Below, in pieces: positions 19,899 through 29,058 of a stretch of DNA of 64,000 nt (the stretch's first letter is position 1; each line of letters begins with the position of its first letter). Location: the NCBI RefSeq assembly GCF_030651495.1, contig NZ_JAUSFI010000102.1, forward strand, positions 22,310-86,309, in the 5' to 3' direction. The stretch comes from Undibacterium sp. (GTDB lineage: Bacteria > Pseudomonadota > Gammaproteobacteria > Burkholderiales > Burkholderiaceae_D). The translations under genes were made by a program, and so were the position numbers. A model generated the notes under the pieces. It was given only the letters and a program-made list of their open reading frames with translations. It did not search any database and was not told the DNA's origin.

Positions 19899-20747
19899 AT
19901 GTCTGACACAAAACCCCCAGCACTTCCCCCTGCCAATCGTACCGTTTTCTTTGTTTCTGATGGCACCGGCATCACTGCCGAGGCATTCGGCCATTCAGTG
20001 TTAACGCAATTTGACTTAAAATTTAAACAAATTCGCCTGCCTTTCATCGATACGATAGACAAAGCCTATGATGCCGTGCGCAAGATTAACGAGGCAATGG
20101 CAGTCGATGGCAAGCGTCCCATTGTTTTTTCAACACTGGTTCAGACTGACCTGGCGAACGTCGTATTCAAATCCAAGGGTATGCACATGGATTTAATCCA
20201 GACCTTTGTCGCACCGATGGAGCAAGAATTAGGCATCAAATCTACCCATACCATCGGTCGCAGCCACAATATTGCCGATAGTGAAGAATATAAAAATCGC
20301 ATCGAAGCGATCAATTTCTCATTGGCGCACGATGACGGCCAATCGAATAAAAATCTCTCCACCGCCGACGTCATCCTGGTTGGCGTATCACGTTCAGGAA
20401 AAACCCCCACCAGTCTGTATTTGGCGATGCAATATGGCATCAAGGCGGCCAACTATCCGCTGATTCCGGACGATTTTGAACGCGGCAGACTACCTTCTGC
20501 CCTCCCCGAATTTAAAGCGAAAATCTTTGGCTTGAGTATTGCACCAGAACGCTTGTCAGAAATACGCAATGAGCGTCGCCCCGGCAGTAAATATGCCGCG
20601 ATAGAAAATTGCCGTTACGAAGTCAATGAGGCAGAAGCGATGATGAAACGCGAAGGTATCCGCTGGTTATCGTCGACCACCAAGTCGATTGAAGAAATTG
20701 CCACCACGGTACTGCAAGAGATCAAATCCGATGTGAAAATCTATTAA
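19899..20747 (+). CDS. ppsR: PEP synthase regulatory kinase/pyrophosphorylase (PSRP)
   Basis: 282 residues from the ATG at 19899 ([13 protein letters not shown]); a longer frame from 19680 would enter the ppsA promoter region. The DUF299 family shows [18 protein letters not shown] at residue 15 and the P-loop [15 protein letters not shown] near residue 155. The protein inactivates PpsA by ADP-dependent threonine phosphorylation and reactivates it by phosphorolysis. The 230-bp divergent spacer to ppsA should hold both promoters. Confidence 0.95.
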   Translation: MSDTKPPALPPANRTVFFVSDGTGITAEAFGHSVLTQFDLKFKQIRLPFIDTIDKAYDAVRKINEAMAVDGKRPIVFSTLVQTDLANVVFKSKGMHMDLIQTFVAPMEQELGIKSTHTIGRSHNIADSEEYKNRIEAINFSLAHDDGQSNKNLSTADVILVGVSRSGKTPTSLYLAMQYGIKAANYPLIPDDFERGRLPSALPEFKAKIFGLSIAPERLSEIRNERRPGSKYAAIENCRYEVNEAEAMMKREGIRWLSSTTKSIEEIATTVLQEIKSDVKIY

Positions 20748-20799
20748 ATCCGTGAATCGAATTACATCGAATTAAATCGAATTAGACCTGAGTTTTAAA

Positions 20800-20889
20800 A
20801 TACTCCCCCTGGGTATTTTAAAACTACGCCCCTTAGCGCAATGAATACGTGCGCTATCAAATAGCTTATCCCTATTTTATGGGGAGTAT
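20800..20889. mobile_element. MITE-like element, copy B
   Basis: A 90-bp element with 9-bp terminal repeats ATACTCCCC and GGGGAGTAT. It is longer than copies A and D by about 10 bp in the middle and includes a GCGCAATGAATACGTGCGC stem. It lies in the convergent gap between ppsR and the rRNA methyltransferase gene, where it might also act as a bidirectional transcript end. Confidence 0.8.
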
Positions 20890-20895
20890 ATTGGA

Positions 20896-21678
20896 TTAAC
20901 TACTTTGCCTGCGCTGCTCAAAAAAGCAAATCGCTGCGCTCGCTGCCACATTCAGCGATTCTATTTCTGGGCGCTGGGGTATCGTCACGGTGTGGCTTGC
21001 CAGTGCCATTAGCTCCTCGGCCACGCCCTGCCCTTCATGGCCGAACAGCCACACTACCGGCTGATTCAAGTCCACCTGATAAATCGTTTGCTCGGCATGA
21101 GAACTGGTGGCCAGTATCGGAATAGTCGCGCCCTCCAGAAGATTGTGAAGATTCACATTTTCAAAAATATTCAGCAAAAAATGCGCCCCCATGCCAGCGC
21201 GCATGACTTTCGGCGACCAGGCGAATGCGGTGCCGATACTGCAAAAGACATTGTTGATCCCCGCCGCGGCAGCGCTACGCAGGATTGATCCCAAATTACC
21301 CGGGTCCTGCAAATTATCCAGCACCACCGAAGATTGCTGCAGGATGGCCGGAAACTCAGGCGTCGGGGTAGCAATGACAAACATCAAGCCGACGCCATGC
21401 TCGACCTGACTCAGTGCATGATACAAGCCATCGGGCAAGCAAATGGTTTGCGTAGCAGACGCCAGGCAACGCGCGACAACCGGTTCTACCTCATGATGGG
21501 TACGGCTCGATTCGGCGACGATACACAATTGCGGCGCACCCAAATGCTGCCAGTACGCTTCACATAAATGCACCCCATCGAGCAAGGTGCGGCCAGACTT
21601 GCGACGCACTTGCGAGCTGGTTGCCAGATTTTTAAGTTCTTTATACAGCGGATTATCGCGGGAGGTAATCGACTTCAT
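20896..21678 (-). CDS. TrmH/SpoU-family RNA 2'-O-methyltransferase
   Basis: 260 residues. An N-terminal substrate-binding region precedes the SPOUT knot. The three motifs are [20 protein letters not shown] (near 117), [12 protein letters not shown] (near 206) and [18 protein letters not shown] (near 230). This places it in the RlmB/TsnR-like branch that methylates ribose in 23S rRNA or tRNA; the exact nucleotide cannot be read from the sequence. Its start overlaps the rnhB stop by 4 bp, indicating translational coupling. Confidence 0.9.
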   Translation of the reverse strand: MKSITSRDNPLYKELKNLATSSQVRRKSGRTLLDGVHLCEAYWQHLGAPQLCIVAESSRTHHEVEPVVARCLASATQTICLPDGLYHALSQVEHGVGLMFVIATPTPEFPAILQQSSVVLDNLQDPGNLGSILRSAAAAGINNVFCSIGTAFAWSPKVMRAGMGAHFLLNIFENVNLHNLLEGATIPILATSSHAEQTIYQVDLNQPVVWLFGHEGQGVAEELMALASHTVTIPQRPEIESLNVAASAAICFFEQRRQSS

Positions 21679-22283
21679 GATATCAACAAAGCCTTCACGG
21701 GAGCATAGGATTTTCTATGGATCGCAGAGACGCCATGCTCGCGCAAACGCGCCAGGTGCAGCGCGGTAGGATAGCCTTTGTGCTGATCCAGTCCGTATTG
21801 CGGATATTCCAAATGTAGCTTGGCAAGCCGATGGTCACGCGCCGTTTTCGCCAGAATCGAAGCGGCAGAAATTGCAGCTACCTTATCGTCCCCCTTAACG
21901 ATCGCTTCTGAGCGCACTGCCATGACCGGGCAACGATTGCCATCGATCAAGGCCAGCGTCGGCGTAATCGACAATGCCTCAACGGCACGGCGCATCGCCA
22001 GCATGGTCGCTTGCAGGATATTGAGTTCATCGATCTCTTGCTCAGAACATTCGGCCACGGCCCACGCCAGGGCGTATTGCTTAATCTCGATCGCGAGTTG
22101 ATCGCGCTTTGCTTCCGACAGCTTTTTCGAATCGCGCAAGCCGACTATAGGATGTGCGGGATCGAGTATCACCGCTGCCGCCATCACGGGCCCAGCCAAG
22201 GGACCGCGGCCCGCCTCATCGACGCCACAAATCAATTCACCCGCATAATCAGAGAGGGAAAACGTGGATACAATTTTACTCAT
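21675..22283 (-). CDS. rnhB: ribonuclease HII
   Basis: 202 residues. The catalytic motif [20 protein letters not shown] is at residue 19 (Asp and Glu of the DEAGRG box), and further acidic residues lie in LIDGNRCP near 112 and in AKTARDH near 145. It removes RNA from DNA hybrids, including single ribonucleotides. It overlaps the glutaredoxin gene upstream by 8 bp and the RNA methyltransferase downstream by 4 bp, forming a tight three-gene operon. Confidence 0.96.
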   Translation of the reverse strand: MSKIVSTFSLSDYAGELICGVDEAGRGPLAGPVMAAAVILDPAHPIVGLRDSKKLSEAKRDQLAIEIKQYALAWAVAECSEQEIDELNILQATMLAMRRAVEALSITPTLALIDGNRCPVMAVRSEAIVKGDDKVAAISAASILAKTARDHRLAKLHLEYPQYGLDQHKGYPTALHLARLREHGVSAIHRKSYAPVKALLIS

Positions 22284-22527
22284 GAAGAAATGCTTTCAGT
22301 TTGACGACATCTAAAAAATAATGACAAATTTGTTGCTCCTGCCCAGATGGCTTTCGCCCTACCAGTACCGGTACCAACTCATCATACAAGGCAAGTAAAG
22401 CTTCATCGGCATCCACATCAATGACCGCTACAGCAAAAGCACCCTCCTGTAGATGGGTTTGCAATTGCGCCAGCATGTCATCACACAAATGGCAATAGCT
22501 GCGCGAATAAAGGGTGAACTGTATCAT
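22276..22527 (-). CDS. glutaredoxin-like protein
   Basis: 83 residues from the ATG at 22527 ([15 protein letters not shown]). The CHLC active-site pair sits at residues 12-15, with a cis-Pro region near VPVLVG. This is the short DUF836/glutaredoxin 2-like family often found beside rnhB or lpxB. A role in disulfide exchange is presumed; the partner is unknown. The longer frame from 22560 would begin directly at MITE copy C and is less likely. Confidence 0.8.
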   Translation of the reverse strand: MIQFTLYSRSYCHLCDDMLAQLQTHLQEGAFAVAVIDVDADEALLALYDELVPVLVGRKPSGQEQQICHYFLDVVKLKAFLHE

Positions 22528-22560
22528 CGGACAAGAACCTAGTTTGGGGCTACGGGGCAT

Positions 22561-22641
22561 ATACTCCCCCTATTTACTCAATAAAACCTACCATATGCGC
22601 ACAGCGGTATTGCGTCAATAAAATATACTAGGGTGGAGTAT
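22561..22641. mobile_element. MITE-like element, copy C (5' leader of glutaredoxin operon)
   Basis: An 81-bp element starting ATACTCCCCC and ending GGTGGAGTAT. Read on the minus strand it begins ATACTCCACCCTAGTATATTT, which aligns with the left end of copies A and D, so this copy is inserted in the opposite orientation. It lies between a candidate promoter near 22704-22734 and the glutaredoxin start, so it is probably transcribed as part of the leader. Confidence 0.78.
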
Positions 22642-22703
22642 ATTTTAATGTGAATATAATCAAGCATTTTTACAGCTGATCGCGGAATACGCTGCGGCGC
22701 GCT

Positions 22704-22734
22704 ATTATAAATCGACCGTATGCCAGCCTGACAA
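22704..22734 (-). promoter_or_regulatory. candidate sigma-70 promoter for glutaredoxin-rnhB operon
   Basis: On the minus strand TTGTCA (22729-22734) and a perfect TATAAT (22704-22709) are separated by 19 bp, slightly long. It lies directly after the degP terminator and about 180 bp upstream of the glutaredoxin start. Confidence 0.4.
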
Positions 22735-22770
22735 TAAAAAAAGCTGCCCGCATCCATCGCGGGCAGCTTT
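22735..22770 (-). terminator. intrinsic terminator of degP
   Basis: An 11-bp perfect GC-rich stem (AAGCTGCCCGC/GCGGGCAGCTT, 7-nt loop) followed on the minus strand by a T-run, 24 bp past the degP stop. It closes the sigma-E operon. Confidence 0.92.
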
Positions 22771-22793
22771 TATACCAGACTACTGATGACGAT

Positions 22794-24305
22794 TTACGGC
22801 GCTACCGGACGAATCGGAATGAATTGCGATACATCACCGCGACGCACTAGCAGCACGACCGCCTTTTTTGCATCAATTTTACTCAGCATAGCGGCAAACT
22901 GTTTGGCATCTTTGACGTCGACATTGTTCATCGTCAGGATGATGTCGCCAGGCCGCAAGCCCACCTGTGCAGCGGGACCCTCGACGCTGTCGATCAGAAC
23001 GCCGACACCAGTGGTGCCGAGCATTTCTTTTCTTTGCACGTCAGTCAAATCCACAACGTAAATACCCAAGGCATTGCTGGCTTGCTCTTTTTTAGCTTTT
23101 TTCTCGGCTTTTTGCGCCACTTTATCTGCTTCGACTTCCGCAATACCTACCGTCAATTCGCGTCCAGCACCTTTTCTCCAGATGGAAATGCTGGCCTTGC
23201 TACCGGGTTTGCTGACGCCGACTATTCTTGGCAAATCGCTCGACTTCTCTACCGCGATGCCGTTAAATTTCAAAATCACATCGCCATCCTGTATTCCGGC
23301 TTTTTCTGCCGGACCACCGGCTTCAACCCGGGTAACCAGCGCGCCCTGAGATTTCGGCAAGCCGATTGATTCGGCGACTTCTTTGGAAACCTCGCCAATT
23401 TGTACACCGATGCGACCACGCGTCACCTTGCCGCTGACCTTCAGTTGCTCGACGACACGCATAGCTTCATCAATAGGAATCGCAAAAGAGATGCCCATAT
23501 AACCGCCAGAACGGCTATAAATTTGCGAATTGATACCGATCACTTCACCACGCATATTAATCAAAGGACCGCCAGAATTACCCGGATTGACAGCGACATC
23601 CGTCTGGATCAGTGGCAGATAGTCTCCCGTATCACGCGCCTTGGCAGAAACGATACCTGCCGTCACGGTATTATCAAGATCAAATGGCGATCCTATCGCA
23701 ATCACCCATTCGCCTGCCTTAATTTTATCGGAGTCACCAACGCTCACTCTTGGCAACCGACTTCCTTCAATTTTCAATACCGCGACATCGGTGCGTTTAT
23801 CGGCACCGATGACCTTGGCTTTAAACTCGCGCTTATCGATCAGCTTGACATAGACTTCCGAAGCACCGTCCACCACATGTGCATTGGTCAGGACGTAGCC
23901 ATCTTGGGAAATGATGAAACCAGAGCCGACTCCGCGCGGCACTTCTTCTTCCTGATGCTGAGGCGCTTGCCGGCGACCTTTAGGTACAGGTGCCTGCTTA
24001 GGAACCGGCACGCCAAAAAAGCGCCGGAAGAATTCCTGCATCTGCTCATCGTCCAAACCCGGAATATTCGGATTTTGCCCTTGCTGAATTTTTTCTGTAG
24101 TACGAATATTCACCACGGCCGGTCCATTTTTTTCGACCAGTTCAGTAAAATCCGGCAACCCGGCAACGGCCGCAGGAGCGGCTTGGGCCGCTACCGTCGC
24201 GCCCATGAACGAAGGCCCGACAAATCCGATGCAAGCGCTTAAAAGTAAAGTTGAAAACAGAGTGGAAACATTTTTTTCAACAAGAGAAAGTCGTGATGTT
24301 TTCAT
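22794..24305 (-). CDS. periplasmic serine protease DegP/MucD (Do family)
   Basis: 503 residues from the ATG at 24305 (MKTSRLSLVEKN). A hydrophobic signal segment lies near residues 17-45. The trypsin-like domain carries the catalytic triad in VLTNAHVVDGAS (His), KRTDVAVLKIE (Asp) and VAVNPGNSGGPLINMRG (Ser). Two PDZ domains follow (about 290-380 and 400-495). It degrades or refolds misfolded periplasmic proteins. As the last gene of rpoE-rseA-mucB-degP it corresponds to Pseudomonas mucD. The start lies 10 bp after the mucB stop. Confidence 0.95.
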   Translation of the reverse strand: MKTSRLSLVEKNVSTLFSTLLLSACIGFVGPSFMGATVAAQAAPAAVAGLPDFTELVEKNGPAVVNIRTTEKIQQGQNPNIPGLDDEQMQEFFRRFFGVPVPKQAPVPKGRRQAPQHQEEEVPRGVGSGFIISQDGYVLTNAHVVDGASEVYVKLIDKREFKAKVIGADKRTDVAVLKIEGSRLPRVSVGDSDKIKAGEWVIAIGSPFDLDNTVTAGIVSAKARDTGDYLPLIQTDVAVNPGNSGGPLINMRGEVIGINSQIYSRSGGYMGISFAIPIDEAMRVVEQLKVSGKVTRGRIGVQIGEVSKEVAESIGLPKSQGALVTRVEAGGPAEKAGIQDGDVILKFNGIAVEKSSDLPRIVGVSKPGSKASISIWRKGAGRELTVGIAEVEADKVAQKAEKKAKKEQASNALGIYVVDLTDVQRKEMLGTTGVGVLIDSVEGPAAQVGLRPGDIILTMNNVDVKDAKQFAAMLSKIDAKKAVVLLVRRGDVSQFIPIRPVAP

Positions 24306-24315
24306 ATTGTGCCCA

Positions 24316-25341
24316 TCATTTAGATTTAAATTCAATTGAGTTCATTACTTGTTTAATTGCGGCGAATGGTACTTCGCCTACCACGGTCAACCAATAATTT
24401 CCCTGGCGCTTACCCATGATAGTCATGGCGCCCTGCTGCAAACTACCTTCCGTACGACTGCCTGTATCGGGTTCGATAAAGACCGAAATGGTAGAGAGTC
24501 CGTCAGAAAAAATCATCTGTATGACCTGATGTGGCTTGGTTTGATGCGACTTGGATTGACTATCAACACCATTCCCGACCACAGATATGGGGATCACGCG
24601 CTTCATTTCACGTGTTTTTTTGAAGCCTGACGGCAAAAATTTTACATTCCATCCTGAATTTACATTCGCTTGTACCATCAGGTTTTCTACCTGCCAATCA
24701 GTCGTATTTTGAAAGCTGGGCTTGAGCCGAGATTTGTCGATATCACCAATATCGATCTGAGTGAAAGCGATTTGCTCTATCACCTCATTCTTTGCATTCA
24801 CCGTTTGCGCCCGCAATAGCAAGCCTGAAGTATTTTCCAGGCAGAGACGATAACCGTAGCGCATGGCATCTTTTGGCTCAAAGCTGAGGGTCAGGCATGC
24901 GGCTCCCGCTACCCGACTAAACTCCTCTTTTCTGATGATGTACGATTCTGCTAAGGATTGCGTATTGCTGGTCAGCAGAGCAGGAAAAACTTCCTGAGTG
25001 ACATTTTTTTCTATCTGTATGGTTTTGATCTCGGGCAGATAGCAGGTCACTTCATCATTACGTCTCAGGTACTCCCTGGGTATACCGTCTAAAATTTCCA
25101 GCTTCTCCACTTCACCGTGGGCATCGACTCGATGTGTAATGCGTGAAGTGCGTATCTGATTGGCTTGTTGATAGATAAAGGTGCCGGAATAATTCAGTTT
25201 CTGTGCAGCCGTCTGCACTCTGCGCAAGGTATTTTGTACATCTTGCGTCTCGGTGTTCTGGGCATACAGCACAGGCGACACACCGGCAACAATAGTCGCC
25301 AGCACGCTAAATAGAACGAATTTCATTTGTTGCAACAACAT
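24316..25341 (-). CDS. sigma-E factor regulatory protein MucB/RseB
   Basis: 341 residues from the ATG at 25341; the frame also opens with a TTG at 25347, and an internal ATG at 25326 would give a tidier signal peptide (MKFVLFSVLATIVAG). The signal peptide ends near residue 27 (VLYAQ). The MucB/RseB N-terminal domain shows LNYSGTFIYQQANQIRTSRI near residue 47, and the C-terminal domain shows FSDGLSTISVFIEP. MucB binds periplasmic RseA and lipopolysaccharide or unfolded porin signals, blocking premature RseA cleavage. It follows rseA with 6 bp between them. Confidence 0.93.
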   Translation of the reverse strand: MLLQQMKFVLFSVLATIVAGVSPVLYAQNTETQDVQNTLRRVQTAAQKLNYSGTFIYQQANQIRTSRITHRVDAHGEVEKLEILDGIPREYLRRNDEVTCYLPEIKTIQIEKNVTQEVFPALLTSNTQSLAESYIIRKEEFSRVAGAACLTLSFEPKDAMRYGYRLCLENTSGLLLRAQTVNAKNEVIEQIAFTQIDIGDIDKSRLKPSFQNTTDWQVENLMVQANVNSGWNVKFLPSGFKKTREMKRVIPISVVGNGVDSQSKSHQTKPHQVIQMIFSDGLSTISVFIEPDTGSRTEGSLQQGAMTIMGKRQGNYWLTVVGEVPFAAIKQVMNSIEFKSK

Positions 25342-25347
25342 AGTCAA

Positions 25348-26043
25348 TTATTTCTCTGAAGCGGAAGAAGCAGCAGAAACTGTATTGGCGCGCGTCACAT
25401 ATTGTGAGCCATCGCCAATAGAAGGTGAGAACTTCTGGTGTGCCATCAAATAACTATCAAGACGCGGGTCACGCAACATTTCAATTTGCTGAGTTAATTT
25501 AACCGCTGGCTCTTGAGCTGTCACGGTCGATGCCAGTTGTATTCCAGCACTCTGAGTTTGGCCCTGAATTTCGCTCTGCGGTTCAATTTTAGAAATTTGA
25601 AGGCCCGCATTGGACGATCCGCTCAACATCGGAATAATCTGTGGCGCCATAAAAAAAGCGACTGCGGCCGCTGCAGCCATGCTCGTCATTGCCATATAAC
25701 GCGCCCATCCTGACCTGTCAGAATGACGGCTATTGGCAACAACAAGAGAATCATTGGCAGACTTGTTGGCAGCATCAGTTTCAGGACGCCCCCTCGGCGC
25801 CAGCACGACAGGCTCCGCCTCAAGCAGAGCAGAAAACCGGGAAGAAAAATCTGGACTCACACGAATAGCCAGATCATCGGAGCGTAATACGTCGCCAATC
25901 TGATGGTATATTCCCCAGGTTTTTTTACACGCCAGATTGGACTCCTCACTCAGCATGGCAAATGCTGACTCCCATTGCGCATCATCAAGCTCGCCATCCA
26001 GCAAGCTCGAAATACTTTGGTATTGAGTGTTTTCTGTTTTCAT
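25348..26043 (-). CDS. anti-sigma-E factor RseA/MucA
   Basis: 231 residues from the ATG at 26043 (MKTENTQYQSISS); a frame extending to 26184 would overlap rpoE and lacks family resemblance. The cytoplasmic anti-sigma domain contains SISSLLDGELDDAQWES and ACKKTWGIYHQIGDVLRSD (residues 10-65). One membrane helix lies near residues 120-140 (TSMAAAAAVAFFMA), and the periplasmic part is disordered. It sequesters RpoE until regulated proteolysis. It is the second gene of the sigma-E operon. Confidence 0.92.
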   Translation of the reverse strand: MKTENTQYQSISSLLDGELDDAQWESAFAMLSEESNLACKKTWGIYHQIGDVLRSDDLAIRVSPDFSSRFSALLEAEPVVLAPRGRPETDAANKSANDSLVVANSRHSDRSGWARYMAMTSMAAAAAVAFFMAPQIIPMLSGSSNAGLQISKIEPQSEIQGQTQSAGIQLASTVTAQEPAVKLTQQIEMLRDPRLDSYLMAHQKFSPSIGDGSQYVTRANTVSAASSASEK

Positions 26044-26122
26044 GATTCTGTCCAAAATAGATACGGCAAATTCTGTCGTTGTACTGCCTGCTGTGCCTTC
26101 ATTGCATCTTGCATCGGCATCT

Positions 26123-26725
26123 TCACCATCGCTGATCCAGCGTCGTCCCCAAGAGTGGACGCAGTTTTTCAGCAATAGCCTCACGCGCCCTAAAAATACG
26201 ACTGCGAACGGTTCCGATGGGGCACAACATCACCTCTGCTATTTCATCGTAACTTAGCCCTTCAATTTCACGTAGCGTAATCGCATTGCGCAACTCCTCA
26301 GGCAAAGACATCATGGCAGCGTTCACCGTTTCAGCTATTTGTTTGCTCGCCAACAAAGACTCTGGCGTATTGATATCCCTTAGTCCATCTGCATCAATAA
26401 AAGTTTCAGCTTCCTCGATATCAGCATCAGTCGATGTTGGCGCACGCCGTCCTTGCGACACCAAATAATTTTTTGCCGTATTGATGCCTATCCGATACAA
26501 CCAGGTGTAAAAGGCAGAATCTCCACGAAAATTTGCTAATGCGCGATACGCCTTGATGAATGACTCCTGAACCACATCTTCAGCTTCAGCCTGATCGCGG
26601 ACGAGTCTTAACACGAGCCGCATCAGTTTCCGCTGATATTTGGAAACCAGAAGCTCAAATGCCTTTTTATCGCCACGTTGGACACGCTCAACAAGTAGTT
26701 GATCAATTTCGCGCTCTGTCGTCAC
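26123..26725 (-). CDS. rpoE: extracytoplasmic sigma factor RpoE/AlgU
   Basis: 200 residues from a GTG start at 26725, preceded by GGAAAGAG. Region 2 shows VSKYQRKLMRLVLRLVRD and the conserved DVVQESFIKAYRALANFRG; region 4 shows LPEELRNAITLREIEGLSY and GTVRSRIFRAREAIAEKL. The whole pattern is the RpoE/AlgU group controlling envelope stress. The operon continues with rseA, mucB and degP. A sigma-E-type promoter motif sits about 75 bp upstream, so it probably drives its own transcription. Confidence 0.96.
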   Translation of the reverse strand: MTTEREIDQLLVERVQRGDKKAFELLVSKYQRKLMRLVLRLVRDQAEAEDVVQESFIKAYRALANFRGDSAFYTWLYRIGINTAKNYLVSQGRRAPTSTDADIEEAETFIDADGLRDINTPESLLASKQIAETVNAAMMSLPEELRNAITLREIEGLSYDEIAEVMLCPIGTVRSRIFRAREAIAEKLRPLLGTTLDQRW

Positions 26726-26800
26726 TCACTCTTTCCTATTTTGATCATTCACCAATACGACAACACACTACCAAATACGGCAACATACGCGAAGTACTCA

Positions 26801-26829
26801 GTAGACTCTGAAAGTATTTTAAAAGTTCC
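26801..26829 (-). promoter_or_regulatory. candidate autoregulatory sigma-E promoter of rpoE
   Basis: On the minus strand GGAACTT (26823-26829) is followed after 17 bp by TCTAC (26801-26805). This is close to the known RpoE/AlgU consensus GGAACTT-N16/17-TCTGA. The -35 part overlaps the last codons of the preceding membrane-protein gene. The predicted start point leaves a leader of roughly 70 nt before the GTG of rpoE. Confidence 0.55.
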
Positions 26830-27313
26830 CAGAGGACACATCGACATGAGGAATTTGTTTGTTTGACGCATGAACGGCAATCCACTGCAAGGCAACCGAC
26901 AGCATTTTGAAAGTCTTTGCATCGACACTATCACGCAGCACAGGGAAAACAAAAAAATATCCATCATCCGAGCGAAAGTGCAATAACAACAAGTAAGGCC
27001 ACAAGCTACTTCTTTCGCTCAGGAGAACCGACTTGGATTGCTGAACACAACCATCAGACGCCAGTATTCTTAAAATAATACTCCCTGAGTCGGCAATCTC
27101 CAGTCTGGCAGACTGCCGTTTTCGAAAAAAAACCATGAGGACAAGTATGCTTAGCAAGCCCCATATGATCATGACTGCAGTGGTAATATCAGGTGCCAAA
27201 TTTAGCCTAGCCAGGACATACATGCATGCGGCATTTATCAGTGCGCACATGGTCAGCACCATCAATGCCAAGGCGCGCGAAGGATAGATCGTAGCAGATA
27301 ATGCAATCGACAT
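26819..27313 (-). CDS. small membrane protein, YgfX-like
   Basis: 164 residues. Two adjacent membrane helices (about residues 12-33 and 40-60) are followed by a basic turn FFRKRQSARLEI and a soluble domain ending in a VLRDSVDAKTFKMLSVALQW pattern. The layout and the LRDS..FK.L..AL.W motif resemble the YgfX/CptA family that sits beside rpoE or SdhE in proteobacteria. The likeness is to overall pattern only, and the function is unknown. It lies between fabF and rpoE on the same strand. Confidence 0.6.
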   Translation of the reverse strand: MSIALSATIYPSRALALMVLTMCALINAACMYVLARLNLAPDITTAVMIIWGLLSILVLMVFFRKRQSARLEIADSGSIILRILASDGCVQQSKSVLLSERSSLWPYLLLLHFRSDDGYFFVFPVLRDSVDAKTFKMLSVALQWIAVHASNKQIPHVDVSSGNF

Positions 27314-27321
27314 AAGCCCAC

Positions 27322-27363
27322 AAAAAAAAACGGCACTTCATTTCTTGCGAAAACGAAGTGCCA
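27322..27363 (-). terminator. intrinsic terminator of the fab operon
   Basis: On the minus strand an 8-bp stem GGCACTTC/GAAGTGCC, extended by weaker pairs, is followed by nine T. It lies about 45 bp past the fabF stop. Confidence 0.88.
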
Positions 27364-27405
27364 GTATTTGACCCAATACTAATAGCCGGTCACAAATTCA
27401 ATGCA

Positions 27406-28647
27406 TCAAACCTTACCGAAAATCAGCGTGCCGTTTGTCCCACCAAAACCAAAGTTATTTTTCATCGCAAAATTGATGTTCATATCTCTTGCTGTATTGG
27501 CACAATAATCAAGATCACATTCCGGATCTTGATTATAGATATTAATGGTAGGAGGAGAAATCTGATGATGCAGCGCGAGCACTGTCAAGACAGATTCCAA
27601 ACCACCAGCACCACCCAATAAGTGACCGGTCATCGATTTGGTCGAATTGACAGTCAGTTTGTAGGCGTAATCGGCAAATGTCGCTTTGATCGCATCCGTT
27701 TCATTTTTATCACCCAAAGACGTGGAAGTACCATGTGCATTGAGGTAATTAATCTGATCTGGATTAAGTGATGCATTTTTTAATGCATTGACCATACTGC
27801 GACGCGGCCCATCCATGGTCGGAGTAGTAATGTGATACGCATCAGCACTCATACCAAAGCCTAAAACTTCAGCATAAATCTTTGCACCACGCGCCTTGGC
27901 ATGCTCGTACTCTTCCAGCACCATGACACCAGCACCTTCGCCCAGCACGAATCCATCCCTATCTTTATCCCAAGGACGAGATGCGGTTGTAGGATCGTCA
28001 TTACGCGTGGACAACGCACGGGCAGAGGCAAAACCACCAAGACCAAGCGGTGAAATCGTTGACTCTGCACCGCCGGCAATCATGACATCTGCATCGCCGT
28101 ATTCGATCATGCGCGCGGCAGAACCGATACAATGCAAGCCTGTAGTACAAGCGGTAACTATCGCCAAATTTGGGCCTTTCAGACCATATTTAATCGATAA
28201 ATTACCAGAAATCATATTGATGATAGAGGCTGGCACGAAGAAAGGAGTGATGCGCCGTGGTCCACGTGCAGTCAATATATCCTTGGTCTCTTCAATCAAT
28301 GGCAAACCGCCAATGCCAGAACCGACAATGACGCCGATACGTTCTGCATTTTCATCATTGACTACCAGACCGCTATCCTGAAAAGCCTGCACCCCAGCCG
28401 CGATCCCAAAATGGATAAAAGTATCCATATTGCGCGCTTCTTTAGCAGGGATGTATTCCTCAATGTTGAAGCCCTTGACTTCACCGCCAAAATGCGTGGT
28501 GAATGGAGTAGCATCAAATTTGGTAATCGCTGCAATACCGGACTTGCCTGCCGTGATCGCCCCCCAAGTGTCAGCAATGTTATTGCCAACGGGAGTCACG
28601 CAACCAAGACCAGTGATTACTACACGACGTTTAAGCGTAAGGCTCAA
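27406..28647 (-). CDS. fabF: beta-ketoacyl-ACP synthase II
   Basis: 413 residues. The catalytic set is intact: Cys in [13 protein letters not shown] (near 165), His in [17 protein letters not shown] (near 305) and His in [15 protein letters not shown] (near 340). The start is a TTG at 28647 with a strong AGGAG 7-8 bp upstream and no nearby in-frame ATG, so a TTG start is favoured. It elongates acyl-ACP with malonyl-ACP and is the last gene of the fatty-acid cluster, 36 bp after acpP. Confidence 0.96.
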   Translation of the reverse strand: MSLTLKRRVVITGLGCVTPVGNNIADTWGAITAGKSGIAAITKFDATPFTTHFGGEVKGFNIEEYIPAKEARNMDTFIHFGIAAGVQAFQDSGLVVNDENAERIGVIVGSGIGGLPLIEETKDILTARGPRRITPFFVPASIINMISGNLSIKYGLKGPNLAIVTACTTGLHCIGSAARMIEYGDADVMIAGGAESTISPLGLGGFASARALSTRNDDPTTASRPWDKDRDGFVLGEGAGVMVLEEYEHAKARGAKIYAEVLGFGMSADAYHITTPTMDGPRRSMVNALKNASLNPDQINYLNAHGTSTSLGDKNETDAIKATFADYAYKLTVNSTKSMTGHLLGGAGGLESVLTVLALHHQISPPTINIYNQDPECDLDYCANTARDMNINFAMKNNFGFGGTNGTLIFGKV

Positions 28648-28683
28648 GCGCTTCTCCTGGATTTAAAAACGATATTGCCTGAA

Positions 28684-28923
28684 TTAGGCTTTGACGTGGG
28701 CTGTAGCGTAGTCAATCGCTTGCTTAACAGTCGTGATTTTTTCAGCTTGTTCGTCAGGAATTTCCATTTCGAATTCATCTTCGAGTGCCATCACGAGCTC
28801 TACTGTATCAAGTGAATCTGCACCAAGATCATCAACAAAGGATGATTCAATCTTGATGTCAGCATCAGCGACGCCCAGTTGCTCAGCGACGATTTTCCTA
28901 ACGCGTTGTTCGATATCGGACAT
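28684..28923 (-). CDS. acpP: acyl carrier protein
   Basis: 79 residues, highly acidic. The phosphopantetheine-attachment serine is in [18 protein letters not shown] (Ser near residue 37). It carries growing acyl chains in fatty-acid and lipid A synthesis. The 135-bp gap before it contains a GC-rich inverted repeat GCGCGCA/TGCGCGC and a TAAAAT -10-like box at 28959-28964 (minus strand), consistent with a separate strong acpP promoter. Confidence 0.98.
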   Translation of the reverse strand: MSDIEQRVRKIVAEQLGVADADIKIESSFVDDLGADSLDTVELVMALEDEFEMEIPDEQAEKITTVKQAIDYATAHVKA

Positions 28924-29058
28924 GTGTGTCTCCAGTGGTGGTTACAGAAAGTGCGCGCATTTTAGCAGATTTGCGCGCGAAAAAAGTAAATTTGCATTTC
29001 TCATGATTATCTTCGCTCAAAATCGGCGATTTTCATGAAAAACATCAATAAAATGTAA

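Noticed and set aside
23400..24242. 280-codon open frame on the plus strand
   Set aside because: It is antisense to degP, whose motifs and operon position are unambiguous; the translated residues show no family pattern.
25070..25082. TACTCCCTGGGTA resembling MITE copy B
   Set aside because: It is in-frame inside mucB and no second arm follows.
27078..27085. ATACTCCC resembling a MITE end
   Set aside because: It lies inside the YgfX-like gene and has no partner GGGAGTAT at 70-90 bp.
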